Shown: positions 33,230 through 42,214 of the stretch, one piece after another
How positions within the stretch are numbered: the first letter of the stretch is position 1
Layout of the letters: the number at the start of each line of letters is the position of its first letter
Assembly (NCBI GenBank): GCA_947254645.1
Contig: CAMYDW010000004.1
Span: 62,001-126,000, forward strand
Direction: 5' to 3'
From: an uncultured Peptococcaceae bacterium
GTDB taxonomy: Bacteria; Bacillota; Peptococcia; Peptococcales; Peptococcaceae
DNA: 64,000 bases
The notes under the pieces: model-generated
The model's database searches: none
The model's input: the letters and a program-made list of their open reading frames with translations, nothing else
What the model was told of the DNA's origin: nothing
Position numbers and translations under genes: made by a program

Positions 33230-35641
33230 ATGTTGCAAAAATATACCTTAAAGGGGCTCCACTGTGCCCACTGTGGCGCCAAAATTGAACAAGAGGTGCA
33301 AAAATGGACAACCGTTGAGCATGCCATGTTGAATTTGACGACCAATACGATTTTTATTGAAACGAACACCGATGAAAAGACGATGCAGCAACAGCTTCAA
33401 GCCTTGGTAGAAAAAATAGAGCCAGGGGTGGAGGTGGTTTCTCCAAAAGTGGAGGGAGTAAGTGCCGCCCATAGCTGTACAGAGGGTGCTTCTTGTCACT
33501 GTCACAAAGAAGCTGCAAATCACCAATTCATTTTAGAGGGCTTACAGTGTGCCCATTGTGCCAGCTTGATTGAGGAAGAAATTAAAAGCTGGCAGGATGT
33601 TTCCGAGGTCAGCTTAAATCTCGTAACAACTACCTTGGCACTCACCTCTGCCACCCAAAAAGAGGTGTTGCTGGCACGCATTCGCGATTGCGTCTCAAGC
33701 ATTGAGCCTGGGGTGACCGTTTGTGAAAAAAATGGTTCACAAAAACAAAAAGTACAAACGCCATCGACAAAGAAGCTGGCTTTGCCTTCTCTTTTTGAAG
33801 GGCAGACCCAGCAATGGCTCCCTTTTGGCATTGCCTTTGCTTTATTTGTCTTGGGGCTTGTAGGAGTGTTGGGCGTTTGGGGGAGTATTGGCGCCCTCTT
33901 ATTAAGTTATTTGATTGTCGGCTTGCCAGTGATCGACAAAGCCTTCAAAAGTGCACGTGGTGGTTTTATTTTTAACGAAAATTTATTGATGACAGTGGCG
34001 TCTCTCGGTGCGTGGGCCATTGGCGAACGTGCTGAAGGGGTGGCGGTGATGTTGTTCTACACCCTTGGGGAGCTGCTACAAGAAATGGCAGTGGCACGCT
34101 CTAAGCGCTCTATTGCGAGCCTTTTGGACTTGCGCCCAGAGAAGGTGCGTTTGCAAAAGGACGATGGCTTTGTTGAGGTGGCGCCAGAAATGGCAGAAGT
34201 TGGGCAAATCATGCAGGTGCAGCCAGGAGAGCGTCTTGCCCTGGATGGGGTGGTTGTAGAAGGCAGTGCCAGCTTAGATACCTCTGCAGTGACAGGGGAA
34301 TCCCGTCCCTTTGATGTTGGCGTAGGTGATGAGGTCAAGGGTGGCAGCGTCAATAAGGATGGCGTGCTGCTGATTCGTGTCAGCAAAGTGTATCAGGACT
34401 CCACCTTGGCCCGCATTCTTTCCCTTGTGGAAGAGGCAGGGGCTCGCAAAGCCCACACCGAAAAATTCATCAGTCGTTTTGCACACTATTACACCCCTGT
34501 GGTGGTTGGCTTGGCGTTATTGGTGGCAGTGGTGCCACCGATTTTTACCGATGGCAGCTGGAGCACATGGTTTTATCGTGGATTGGTGTTCTTGGTTGTG
34601 AGCTGTCCTTGTGCCTTGGTGCTTTCTGTGCCATTGACTTATTTTGCAGGGATTGGTGGTGCAAGCCGTCAGCATATTCTGGTGAAGGGCAGTCAATATC
34701 TGGAAACCTTGGCAGATGTCACAGACATTGCTTTTGATAAAACAGGCACCCTTACTCAAGGTGAGTTTTCTGTGGTCGATGTGGTATCAATGGCGAATTG
34801 GAGCAAGGATGATGTGATTCAAGTGGCGGCGATGCTTGAGCAGTATGCCAGTCATCCGATTGGGAAGGCCATTGTCCGTGCGGCAGGGGACGTTTTGGAC
34901 GCACCTGTAGCAGATTATAAAAATATTGCTGGTGAAGGCGTTGTGGCGATGATTGAAGGAGAAGCCTATTACCTTGGCAATGCTCGTTTGCTGAAAAACC
35001 ATGACATTGTCTTCGATGAAGCCCTTGTGCCAGAAGGCACCGTGGTACTGCTTGCCAACAGCCAGCAGCTTTTGGGGATGATTCTCCTTGAGGACTCTGA
35101 AAAGCCAGGGGTTTCAGAAGCGATTCGTGGACTACATGCCCTTGGGATAGAAAAAGTCACCATACTCAGTGGGGATACCCCTGTGGTGGCTGAAAAAATA
35201 GCTCATAAGCTTGGCATGGATGGTGCTGTTGGCGGACTTTTGCCAGAGGATAAGCTGCAGTGCCTTGAAGAAATGATGGAAGTTGGCAAGGGCACCATTG
35301 CTTTTGTTGGCGATGGTATCAACGATGCCCCTGTCTTGGCACGTGCCGATGTAGGTATTGCCATGGGTGGTGTTGGCAGTGATGCGGCCATTGAAGCGGC
35401 AGATGTGGTCTTGATGAGCGATCATCCAGCGGATGTGGTAAAAGCCGTGAAAATGGCAAAGAAAACAAGACACATTGCCCTCGAAAATATTGTGGGCGCA
35501 TTGTTCTTTAAAGTCCTTTTGTTGACCCTGGCCGTTTTTGGCATGGTGAATATGTGGTTGGCAGTTTTTGCCGATGTAGGGGTTGCGATTTTGGCGGTCT
35601 TGAATGCCTTGCGTGCAATGACTTACAAAGAAGATGAATAA
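33230..35641 (+). CDS. zntA: Zn/Cd/Pb-exporting P1B-type ATPase (ZntA/CadA)
   Basis: 803-aa heavy-metal pump. Two N-terminal HMA domains carry HCAHC (C12, C15) and QCAHC (C107, C110), joined by a Cys/His-rich linker (H81, C83, C89, H90, C91, H92) that may be a further metal site. The core has the TM motif SCPCAL, the TGES-type ATGESRP segment (here TGESRP), phosphorylation site DKTGTLTQG, HP locus ASHPIGKAI and GDGINDAP. The last helix pair has FADVGVAILAVLNALR, with the Asp typical of Zn2+/Cd2+/Pb2+ (not Cu+) pumps. The start has AAGGAG. Co-transcribed with the ArsR gene. Confidence 0.94.
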   Translation: MLQKYTLKGLHCAHCGAKIEQEVQKWTTVEHAMLNLTTNTIFIETNTDEKTMQQQLQALVEKIEPGVEVVSPKVEGVSAAHSCTEGASCHCHKEAANHQFILEGLQCAHCASLIEEEIKSWQDVSEVSLNLVTTTLALTSATQKEVLLARIRDCVSSIEPGVTVCEKNGSQKQKVQTPSTKKLALPSLFEGQTQQWLPFGIAFALFVLGLVGVLGVWGSIGALLLSYLIVGLPVIDKAFKSARGGFIFNENLLMTVASLGAWAIGERAEGVAVMLFYTLGELLQEMAVARSKRSIASLLDLRPEKVRLQKDDGFVEVAPEMAEVGQIMQVQPGERLALDGVVVEGSASLDTSAVTGESRPFDVGVGDEVKGGSVNKDGVLLIRVSKVYQDSTLARILSLVEEAGARKAHTEKFISRFAHYYTPVVVGLALLVAVVPPIFTDGSWSTWFYRGLVFLVVSCPCALVLSVPLTYFAGIGGASRQHILVKGSQYLETLADVTDIAFDKTGTLTQGEFSVVDVVSMANWSKDDVIQVAAMLEQYASHPIGKAIVRAAGDVLDAPVADYKNIAGEGVVAMIEGEAYYLGNARLLKNHDIVFDEALVPEGTVVLLANSQQLLGMILLEDSEKPGVSEAIRGLHALGIEKVTILSGDTPVVAEKIAHKLGMDGAVGGLLPEDKLQCLEEMMEVGKGTIAFVGDGINDAPVLARADVGIAMGGVGSDAAIEAADVVLMSDHPADVVKAVKMAKKTRHIALENIVGALFFKVLLLTLAVFGMVNMWLAVFADVGVAILAVLNALRAMTYKEDE

Positions 35642-35655
35642 AAGCTGTTGAAATT

Positions 35656-35697
35656 AAACAGGCGTTGTTGAAATTTTTCAACAACGCCTGTTTTGTT
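35656..35697 (+). terminator. Intrinsic terminator of the metal operon
   Basis: A 17-bp perfect stem (35656-35672 with 35677-35693, core CAGGCGTTGTTG) with a 4-nt loop and short T end. Confidence 0.88.
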
Positions 35698-35707
35698 GAA
35701 ATTCTGA

Positions 35708-35736
35708 TTGACAAAAAAACAATAAAATAGCATAAT
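35708..35736 (+). promoter_or_regulatory. Promoter of brnQ
   Basis: A perfect TTGACA (35708-35713), a 17-bp spacer and CATAAT (35731-35736). Confidence 0.75.
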
Positions 35737-35794
35737 ATACAAGAATTTATTATCAACATTATGACAAACCTTGAAAAAAGAAGGAGGAGGCAAC

Positions 35795-37102
35795 ATGACA
35801 AAAAAACCAACCTTACAACAAATTATTACGATTGGGTTTGCAATGTTTGCCATTTATTTTGGGGCTGGGAATTTAATCTTTCCACCAACACTAGGCTTCC
35901 AAGCCGGCGCACAATGGTGGATTGTTTTATTAGGCTTTGCGATTACAGGGGTAGGGCTTCCTATTTTAGGGGTGATTGCGATTGCGCAAGCAGGAGGCAC
36001 CGTAGAAAGCTTGATGCGACCATTCGGCAGAGGCTTCTCTGTATTGATTGGGGCAGTGGTGGCTCTTTGCATTGGACCATTGTTCTGCATTCCTAGAACT
36101 GCGGCAACCACCTATGAAATGACCGTGGCACCACTTTTTCACACAAACGCTACCATGGCACCTGCCTTGACAGCAGTGGTGTTCTTTGTGATTACAGCAT
36201 TCTTAACCATCCGTCAATCCAGAGTTATTGACATTATTGGCCGTTATTTAACCCCAGGCCTGTTATTGATTTTGGCGATTATTATTATCACAGCGATTGT
36301 GAACCCGCCAGGGGAATTGGCTTCTAAAGAAGTGGTACATGGCTTTGGTATTGGTTTCCGTGAAGGCTATCAAACCATGGACGCTATTGGCTCTATTTTG
36401 GTTGGGGCATTGATGATTGCTGACGTGGTACGCAAAGGCTTTAAAACAAGAGAAGAACAGCTTGCGGTGATGCGTCCTGCTGGGGCAGTGGCCGCTGTTT
36501 GCATGGCACTTGTTTATGGGGGTCTTGGCTATGTTGGGGCAACCTGCAGTACCCTGTTGCCAACAGAAGCAGGTCGTGTAGAACTTTTAATCAGTGCAGT
36601 GGACACCCTTCTTGGTGCTGCTGGTACCTTGGCGATTGGTGCGGCCGTGGCATTGGCTTGCTTGACTACTGCTATCGGGTTGACATCTATGGTCAGTCAT
36701 TATTTCTCTGATATTACCAAAAATAGAGTGAGCTACAAGGTATTTGCCATTGGCATTTGTATTTTTGCTGCATTTATGTCTATCTTAGGCGTGGATGCCA
36801 TCATCAATATGGCAGTGAACGTGTTGGTCGTTCTTTATCCTGTATTGATTGTCATTATCACCATGAACTTGTTTGATAAGCTGATCAAGTATAAAACAGC
36901 GTACATTGGTGCGGTGGGTATTTCTTTCATTATCAGTTTGTTAGAAGTATGGAGTGCTCATAGCGAAGGACTCCAACAGTTCATCAAAAGCATTCCATTG
37001 GCTGAAGCAGGATTCTCTTGGTTTGTACCAGCCATTATCTTTGGGATTATTTTCTACATTGTAGGGATGATGAACAATGATAAGTGGGTTGCAAAAAAAT
37101 AA
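35795..37102 (+). CDS. brnQ: Branched-chain amino acid:cation symporter BrnQ
   Basis: 435-aa inner-membrane carrier with about twelve helices that imports Leu, Ile and Val with Na+ or H+. Family signatures are AIYFGAGNLIFPPTLG near the start, IGPLFCIPRTAATTYEM and the glycine-rich MALVYGGLGYVGA. I chose the ATG at 35795, which has AAGGAGGAGG; the frame opens eight codons earlier at an ATG without a ribosome binding site. It lies just upstream of the ilv leader with no terminator between, so brnQ transcripts may run into the attenuators, which fits shared control by branched-chain amino acids. Confidence 0.94.
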   Translation: MTKKPTLQQIITIGFAMFAIYFGAGNLIFPPTLGFQAGAQWWIVLLGFAITGVGLPILGVIAIAQAGGTVESLMRPFGRGFSVLIGAVVALCIGPLFCIPRTAATTYEMTVAPLFHTNATMAPALTAVVFFVITAFLTIRQSRVIDIIGRYLTPGLLLILAIIIITAIVNPPGELASKEVVHGFGIGFREGYQTMDAIGSILVGALMIADVVRKGFKTREEQLAVMRPAGAVAAVCMALVYGGLGYVGATCSTLLPTEAGRVELLISAVDTLLGAAGTLAIGAAVALACLTTAIGLTSMVSHYFSDITKNRVSYKVFAIGICIFAAFMSILGVDAIINMAVNVLVVLYPVLIVIITMNLFDKLIKYKTAYIGAVGISFIISLLEVWSAHSEGLQQFIKSIPLAEAGFSWFVPAIIFGIIFYIVGMMNNDKWVAKK

Positions 37103-37126
37103 TTTTAAATTGTTGTATATATTATA

Positions 37127-37155
37127 TTGACATTGAAAACCTGTTATATTACACT
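37127..37155 (+). promoter_or_regulatory. Promoter of the ilv operon
   Basis: TTGACA (37127-37132), a 17-bp spacer and TACACT (37150-37155). Transcription would start about 10 nt before the ribosome binding site of leader peptide 1. Confidence 0.7.
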
Positions 37156-37184
37156 AGATAAAAATTCCCGAGGAGGCACGCAAA

Positions 37185-37268
37185 ATGATGAAGACTTTGG
37201 CACAAAACATCGTTCTTATTGTGAGCATTATCATTATTGGTGATAATGCCATTTTGCGTTACGCTTAA
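37185..37268 (+). CDS. ilv leader peptide 1 (27 aa, Ile/Val/Leu-rich)
   Basis: Small ORF with AGGAGG 8 nt upstream of ATG. After MMKTLAQ it reads NIVLIVSIIIIGDN and ends AILRYA, so 11 of 27 residues are Ile, Val or Leu. It precedes a strong intrinsic terminator (37290-37323). This is the layout of a transcription-attenuation leader peptide: a ribosome stalling on Ile/Val/Leu codons would change RNA folding and let polymerase pass. Codons 14-22 also form a 9-bp hairpin (37225-37249). GCGTTA at the ORF end (37256-37261) is complementary to TAACGC in the terminator (37302-37307), a candidate for the alternative fold. Confidence 0.82.
   Translation: MMKTLAQNIVLIVSIIIIGDNAILRYA
37225..37249 (+). 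promoter_or_regulatory. Hairpin inside ilv leader ORF 1 (possible pause structure)
   Basis: GCATTATCA and TGATAATGC form a perfect 9-bp stem around a 7-nt loop, covering the Ile codon run. Confidence 0.55.
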
Positions 37269-37289
37269 ATAGGGACAGGCACATCTTTT

Positions 37290-37323
37290 GCCCCTTGCAG
37301 CTAACGCTGCAAGGGGCTTTTTT
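37290..37323 (+). terminator. ilv attenuator terminator 1
   Basis: GCCCCTTGCAGC and GCTGCAAGGGGC form a perfect 12-bp stem around TAAC, followed by six T. It lies 21 nt after the stop of leader peptide 1. Confidence 0.93.
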
Positions 37324-37351
37324 ACTTTATGAAAAAAGGAGCGTATACACA

Positions 37352-37444
37352 ATGACCACTACAAACCTCATTATTATCGCAAATATCGTCATTATCATTG
37401 TCATTATTGGCAATGTTAGTTTGTGTTACGCTGAAAAAGCTTGA
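37352..37444 (+). CDS. ilv leader peptide 2 (30 aa, Ile/Val-rich)
   Basis: Second small ORF, with AAAGGAG about 10 nt upstream of ATG. After MTTTNL it reads IIIANIVIIIVIIGNV and ends SLCYAEKA. It aligns with leader 1 (NIV...IIG...L-x-YA), and the DNA also matches (TCATTATTGG and GTTACGCT in both), so the two modules look like a tandem duplication. It is followed 19 nt later by a second terminator (37464-37500) and then directly by ilvB. Ile and Val codons dominate; Leu is rare here, unlike leader 1. Confidence 0.82.
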   Translation: MTTTNLIIIANIVIIIVIIGNVSLCYAEKA

Positions 37445-37463
37445 AAAGCCAAAAGTTGCTTTC

Positions 37464-37500
37464 AAACACTTATCAGTGAACACTGGTAAGTGTTTTTTTT
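37464..37500 (+). terminator. ilv attenuator terminator 2
   Basis: ACACTTATCAGTG pairs with CACTGGTAAGTGT (one G-T pair) and is followed by a run of eight T, 22 nt before the ilvB start. Confidence 0.92.
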
Positions 37501-37522
37501 GTACGAAAAAGGAGGAAAAGGA

Positions 37523-39175
37523 ATGAGATTGACAGGTGCAGAAATTGTTGTAGAACAGATTTGTTTACATGGTGTAAAAACGGTTTTTGGTTATCCAGGA
37601 GGTGCAGTTTTGCCCCTCTATGATGCCCTTTATCAGAATCAAGAGCGCTTGCACCATGTGTTGACTGCCCACGAGCAAGGGGCTGTTCATGCAGCAGATG
37701 GCTATGCAAGAGCCACAGGCAACACTGGTGTTGTCATTGCCACTAGCGGCCCAGGAGCGACCAACCTCGTCACTGGTATTGCCAATGCCTACCTAGATAG
37801 CATTCCGATGGTTGCCATCACTGGCAACGTGCCTCTTGCCATTTTAGGGAAGGACGGCTTTCAAGAGGTGGATATCGCTGGCATCACCCAACCAGTGGTG
37901 AAGCATAGCTTTGTGGTGCGTGACGTTGAGGAGCTGGCGCCAATCTTGAACGAAGCCTTTCGCTTGGCAAATAGTGGGCGCCCTGGTCCTGTCTTGGTGG
38001 ATATTCCAAAGAGTGTACAGGTGGATACTTGTGAATATCATGGAGTGCTTTCAGAAGTCCCAGAGGAGATGTCCTCTTGCCCAGACCTGACAGCAGTCAT
38101 TGAGGCCTTGATGGCCAGCAAGCGTCCTTATATTTATGCAGGGGGTGGCGTATTGGCAGGTGATGCGGCCCATTTGTTGCCAATCTTGGCAGAACATTTA
38201 GATGCCCCAGTGGGCTTGAGCATGATGGGATTGACAGCCATGGACAGCGACCATCCACTCAATCTTGGCATGAGTGGCATGCATGGCAAGGCGGCGTCCT
38301 CTATGGCACAGGTAGCATGTGATGTGATGCTCGCCCTAGGGGTGCGCTTCTCCGATCGTGCAACAGGCGATGCCAAGGCTTTTGTGGCCAATAAAACCAT
38401 CATCCATGTGGATCTCGACTTGGCTGAAATTGGCAAAAATGTAGAAACCCACCTCGATGTGTGTGGCGATGTGAAAACAGTCATGACGGCATTATTGGAA
38501 AAAGTACCAGCCCTCAAGCACGAGGCATGGTTGGCAGAGGTGGAGGCAATGAAGGCCAAAGACCAAGTTCGCCAACAAGGCACTCTGACCCCACAAACCG
38601 TCATTGAAACCGTTCAAACCCATAGCACAAGGGATACTGTCGTAGCCACAGATGTTGGGCAGCATCAAATGTGGACCATGCTCTACTATGGCTTCCATGA
38701 GCCACGCACCCTTTTGACTTCAGGAGGACTTGGCACCATGGGCTACGGGATGGGGGCGGCGATTGGCGGCTGCTTGGCGAGAGAAAAAGCGCCAACAGTG
38801 CTCTTTACCAGTGAAGGCAGCTTTGGCATGAACCTCAATGAGCTGGCAACGGCAGTCACCCAAGACTTGCCGCTGACGATTGTCTTGCTGCACAACAACG
38901 TTTTGGGCATGGTACGACAATGGCAAAGGATGTTTTATGAAAAGCGCTATTCGCAAACCACCCTTCAACGTGCAACGGACTTTGTCGCTTTGGCAAAGGC
39001 TTTTGGGGCAGAGGGGATGTCGGTACACACCGTAGAGGAGTTGTATGACGCACTTGCCAATCGTCCAGTAGATAAACCAGTACTTTTAGATTGTTGGATT
39101 GACCAAGATGAGATGGTGTTGCCGATGATTCCACCAGCAGGGACCATTTCAGAAATGGTTGTAAGGGAGGCTTAA
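37523..39175 (+). CDS. ilvB: Acetolactate synthase large (catalytic) subunit
   Basis: Thiamine-diphosphate enzyme, first common step of Ile/Val/Leu synthesis (pyruvate to acetolactate). 550 aa with GYPGGAVLPLYDAL, the catalytic Glu51 in AHEQGAVHAADGYARATG, and SGPGATNLVTG. The ThDP/Mg motif, normally GDGSF...NN, reads S430-E431-G432-SFGMNLNELATA...N458-N459, so the metal-binding Asp is replaced by Glu. I chose the ATG at 37523 with AGGAGG; the frame starts earlier inside the attenuator. It is followed 2 bp later by ilvN. Confidence 0.94.
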   Translation: MRLTGAEIVVEQICLHGVKTVFGYPGGAVLPLYDALYQNQERLHHVLTAHEQGAVHAADGYARATGNTGVVIATSGPGATNLVTGIANAYLDSIPMVAITGNVPLAILGKDGFQEVDIAGITQPVVKHSFVVRDVEELAPILNEAFRLANSGRPGPVLVDIPKSVQVDTCEYHGVLSEVPEEMSSCPDLTAVIEALMASKRPYIYAGGGVLAGDAAHLLPILAEHLDAPVGLSMMGLTAMDSDHPLNLGMSGMHGKAASSMAQVACDVMLALGVRFSDRATGDAKAFVANKTIIHVDLDLAEIGKNVETHLDVCGDVKTVMTALLEKVPALKHEAWLAEVEAMKAKDQVRQQGTLTPQTVIETVQTHSTRDTVVATDVGQHQMWTMLYYGFHEPRTLLTSGGLGTMGYGMGAAIGGCLAREKAPTVLFTSEGSFGMNLNELATAVTQDLPLTIVLLHNNVLGMVRQWQRMFYEKRYSQTTLQRATDFVALAKAFGAEGMSVHTVEELYDALANRPVDKPVLLDCWIDQDEMVLPMIPPAGTISEMVVREA

Positions 39176-39177
39176 AA

Positions 39178-39426
39178 ATGGATAAATTTACCATTGAACT
39201 ACTTGTTGCCAATCGCTATGGCGTGCTCAATCGTATCGCTGGCCTATACGCACGAAAAGGGTACAACATTGAAAGTATTTCCACTCATGAAACGGCACAA
39301 GCCACTCAAACACGCATGTTGATTTCATCTCGTGGTGACAAATATGTCCAAACCTACATGGTGCGACAATTGCGTAAGCTCTATGATGTCATCGAAGTGA
39401 CCTTAATGGTGACTGTTGAACAATAA
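39178..39426 (+). CDS. ilvN: Acetolactate synthase small (regulatory) subunit
   Basis: 82-aa regulatory subunit consisting of one ACT domain ([20 protein letters not shown] and [10 protein letters not shown]), which activates IlvB and gives valine feedback control. It lacks the longer C-terminal half seen in IlvH-type subunits and so is like the short IlvN/IlvM forms. The start has AGGGAGG, 2 bp after the ilvB stop, indicating translational coupling. Confidence 0.92.
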   Translation: MDKFTIELLVANRYGVLNRIAGLYARKGYNIESISTHETAQATQTRMLISSRGDKYVQTYMVRQLRKLYDVIEVTLMVTVEQ

Positions 39427-39458
39427 ATTTAAAGGAACAAGAAAAAGGAGAGAGTATT

Positions 39459-40454
39459 ATGGCAAAAATGTATTATGACAACGATTGTAACCTCGACGTA
39501 TTAAAAGGAAAAACCATCGCAGTGGTGGGCTATGGGTCTCAAGGCCATGCTCATGCACAAAATTTGCGTGACAGTGGCTGTGAAGTGGTGGTAGGGCTTT
39601 ATGAAGGCTCTAAGAGTGCAGCACGTGCCGAAGCCGATGGATTCACTGTATTATCCACAGCAGAAGCCACCCAGAAAGCCGATGTGGTGATGCTTTTAGT
39701 GAATGATGAAAAAATGAAGGGCATCTATGATGAAAACGTGGCACCAAACCTCACTGCTGGTATGACCCTTTGCTTTGCCCATGGCTTCAATATCCGTTAT
39801 GAACAAATCGTGCCACCACAAGATGTCAATGTCATCATGATTGCACCAAAAGGCCCAGGACATACGGTTCGCAGCCAATACCTTGAAAACAAAGGGGTGC
39901 CATGCCTCGTTGCTGTAGAGCAGGATGCCACTGGCGATGCCAAGGACGTGGCCCTTGCTTATGCCAGTGCCATCGGTGGTGGCCGTGGTGGGATTTTGGA
40001 AACCACCTTTAAGGAAGAAACAGAAACCGACTTGTTTGGCGAGCAAGCTGTGCTCTGCGGTGGGGTTGTTGCCCTCATGCAAGCAGGCTTTGACACCCTT
40101 GTGGAAGCAGGCTACAAGCCAGAAAATGCTTATTTTGAATGTGTCCATGAAATGAAGCTAATCATCGACTTAGTGGTGCAAGGGGGCTTCTCCTTCATGC
40201 GTCATTCCATCAGTGATACTGCAGAATATGGGGATTATGCTGTTGGACATCGTTTAATCACGCAAGATACCAAGGACGAAATGAAACGTGTCTTAGCAGA
40301 AATTCAAGATGGCACCTTTGCGAAAGCGTGGCTTAAAGAAAATGCCGACAATCGTCCAACCTTTACCAAGCGTCGTGAAGAAGAAAAGCAATTATTGGTT
40401 GAAACCGTTGGGGCAGACCTTCGCAAGAAGATGTCTTGGAGTGAAAACAACTAA
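39459..40454 (+). CDS. ilvC: Ketol-acid reductoisomerase (class I)
   Basis: 331-aa short-form (class I) enzyme that rearranges and reduces acetolactate or acetohydroxybutyrate. It has the Rossmann [15 protein letters not shown] motif and the KARI knotted domain with acid ligands in [11 protein letters not shown] and [11 protein letters not shown]. The cofactor-specificity loop reads [17 protein letters not shown] (residues 46-62): an Arg usual at the second position after Gly is Tyr48, and Glu49 follows. This could shift preference from NADPH toward NADH. The start has AAAGGAGAG. Confidence 0.95.
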   Translation: MAKMYYDNDCNLDVLKGKTIAVVGYGSQGHAHAQNLRDSGCEVVVGLYEGSKSAARAEADGFTVLSTAEATQKADVVMLLVNDEKMKGIYDENVAPNLTAGMTLCFAHGFNIRYEQIVPPQDVNVIMIAPKGPGHTVRSQYLENKGVPCLVAVEQDATGDAKDVALAYASAIGGGRGGILETTFKEETETDLFGEQAVLCGGVVALMQAGFDTLVEAGYKPENAYFECVHEMKLIIDLVVQGGFSFMRHSISDTAEYGDYAVGHRLITQDTKDEMKRVLAEIQDGTFAKAWLKENADNRPTFTKRREEEKQLLVETVGADLRKKMSWSENN

Positions 40455-40473
40455 GTCGTAGAGAGGAGTCGTC

Positions 40474-42108
40474 ATGAGAATGAACAGCGATGTAATGAAA
40501 TCAGGCATGGAAAATGCGCCAAAACGTGCGCTGTTGAAAGCAATGGGGTATACCGACACCCAAATTGAGCGTCCCTTGGTGGGCATTGTCAATTCCTTCA
40601 ATGAGGTGGTGGCAGGGCATGCCCACTTACAAATGGTGGCACGTGCTGTAAAAGATGGGGTGCTTATGGCAGGTGGCACACCAATGGAATTTAATACCAT
40701 TGGTGTCTGCGATGGCTTGGCAATGGGGCATGAAGGCATGAAGTATTCCTTAAGCTCTCGCGAAGTGATTGTGGATAGCATTGAGTGTATGGTGCGTGGG
40801 CATCAATTTGATGCATTGGTGTTCATTCCAAATTGCGACAAGATTGTACCAGCGATGTTGATGGCAGCGGCACGTCTCAACCTTCCTTCCATTGTGGTGA
40901 GTGGCGGCCCGATGCTGAGCCTGGATGGCAAAGACCTCAATACAGTGTTTGAAGCAGTAGGGAGTGTCAAAGCAGGCACTATGAGTGAAGACGAATTGCG
41001 TCATATTGAAAACACTGCTTGCCCAGGTTGCGGTTCCTGCTCTGGGATGTTCACGGCCAATTCCATGAACTGCTTGTGTGAAGCCCTTGGGATGGCACTC
41101 AGCGGCAATGGCACCATTCCAGCGGTGTATGCTGAGCGTTTGCGTTTGGCACGCGAGGCAGGTCGTCAAGTGATGAGCCTTTTGGCCCAAAACATCCGTC
41201 CATCTGACATCATGACCCAAGAAGCCTTCCACAACGCCCTCACAGTAGACATGGCCTTGGGCTGTTCTAGCAATTCGGTGCTTCATTTGTTGGCCATTGC
41301 CAACGAGTGTGAGGTCGAACTCGACTTGCATCAAATCAATGACATCAGTGACCGTACCCCAAACCTCTGTCGTCTGGCACCTGTGGGTAAGCACCATATG
41401 CAGGATTTATATGCCGTGGGTGGCGTGGCAGCTGTGATGAAAACCTTGGAAGAGAAGCTCCATACAACCCTGCCAACGGTGACAGGAAAAACAGTGGCAG
41501 AAAACTTATCAAATATCGTTGTAAAGGAGAATGCGGTGATTCAACCTTACAGCGAAACAGGGGGGATTGCAGTTCTCTTTGGCAATTTGGCTCCTGATGG
41601 CGCCATTGTAAAGCGCAGTGCCGTCAAAGAAGAAATGCTTCAATTTACAGGCACTGCTCGTGTCTTTGATGGGGAAGAAGCAGCCATTGAAGCCATCTAT
41701 GGTGGAAAGATTCAATCAGGAGATGTGGTGGTCATTCGCTACGAGGGCCCAGCAGGAGGCCCAGGGATGCGTGAAATGCTCAATCCAACCTCTGCCATTG
41801 CTGGCATGGGCCTCGATAGCAGCGTGGCGCTCATTACTGACGGCCGCTTTTCAGGCGCCACCCGCGGGGCCTCTATTGGCCATGTATCCCCAGAGGCGGC
41901 AGCAGGTGGCTTGATTGCCGATGTTTGCGATGGAGATCGTATTGAAATTGATATTCCAAACCATCGCCTCACCCTCTTAGTCGATGAAGAAGAGCTACAA
42001 CATCGTCAACAAACCCTCCAACGCCCAGCGCCAAAAAATCTCAAAGGGTATCTCAAACGCTATGCCAAGAATGTCTCCTCTGCCAATAAAGGGGCAGTGG
42101 TGCTATAA
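40474..42108 (+). CDS. ilvD: Dihydroxy-acid dehydratase
   Basis: 544-aa iron-sulfur dehydratase, the third shared step of Ile and Val synthesis. Conserved parts are [18 protein letters not shown], the cluster Cys in [31 protein letters not shown], and near the C-terminus [12 protein letters not shown] and [20 protein letters not shown]. The start has GAGAGGAG, 19 bp after ilvC. It is the last ilv gene here (ilvE, ilvA and leu genes are not in the window). No clear terminator follows. Confidence 0.96.
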   Translation: MRMNSDVMKSGMENAPKRALLKAMGYTDTQIERPLVGIVNSFNEVVAGHAHLQMVARAVKDGVLMAGGTPMEFNTIGVCDGLAMGHEGMKYSLSSREVIVDSIECMVRGHQFDALVFIPNCDKIVPAMLMAAARLNLPSIVVSGGPMLSLDGKDLNTVFEAVGSVKAGTMSEDELRHIENTACPGCGSCSGMFTANSMNCLCEALGMALSGNGTIPAVYAERLRLAREAGRQVMSLLAQNIRPSDIMTQEAFHNALTVDMALGCSSNSVLHLLAIANECEVELDLHQINDISDRTPNLCRLAPVGKHHMQDLYAVGGVAAVMKTLEEKLHTTLPTVTGKTVAENLSNIVVKENAVIQPYSETGGIAVLFGNLAPDGAIVKRSAVKEEMLQFTGTARVFDGEEAAIEAIYGGKIQSGDVVVIRYEGPAGGPGMREMLNPTSAIAGMGLDSSVALITDGRFSGATRGASIGHVSPEAAAGGLIADVCDGDRIEIDIPNHRLTLLVDEEELQHRQQTLQRPAPKNLKGYLKRYAKNVSSANKGAVVL

Positions 42109-42214
42109 AAATTCTGGATGGTTGCTCTTTTATATAAGTTGAATAAATAGGGGATATATCGGATTTTGACGCATATTAATCGTAAAAAAAGCACATAATA
42201 AAGAGAATGGAAAT

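Noticed and set aside
37103..37522. T-box element for the ilv operon
   Set aside because: No T-box sequence (TGGNACCGCG-like) or specifier-loop architecture is visible; two leader peptides with terminators explain the region better.
40750..41397. Minus-strand ORF of 215 codons inside ilvD
   Set aside because: It is antisense to a well-conserved enzyme core and has no start signals.
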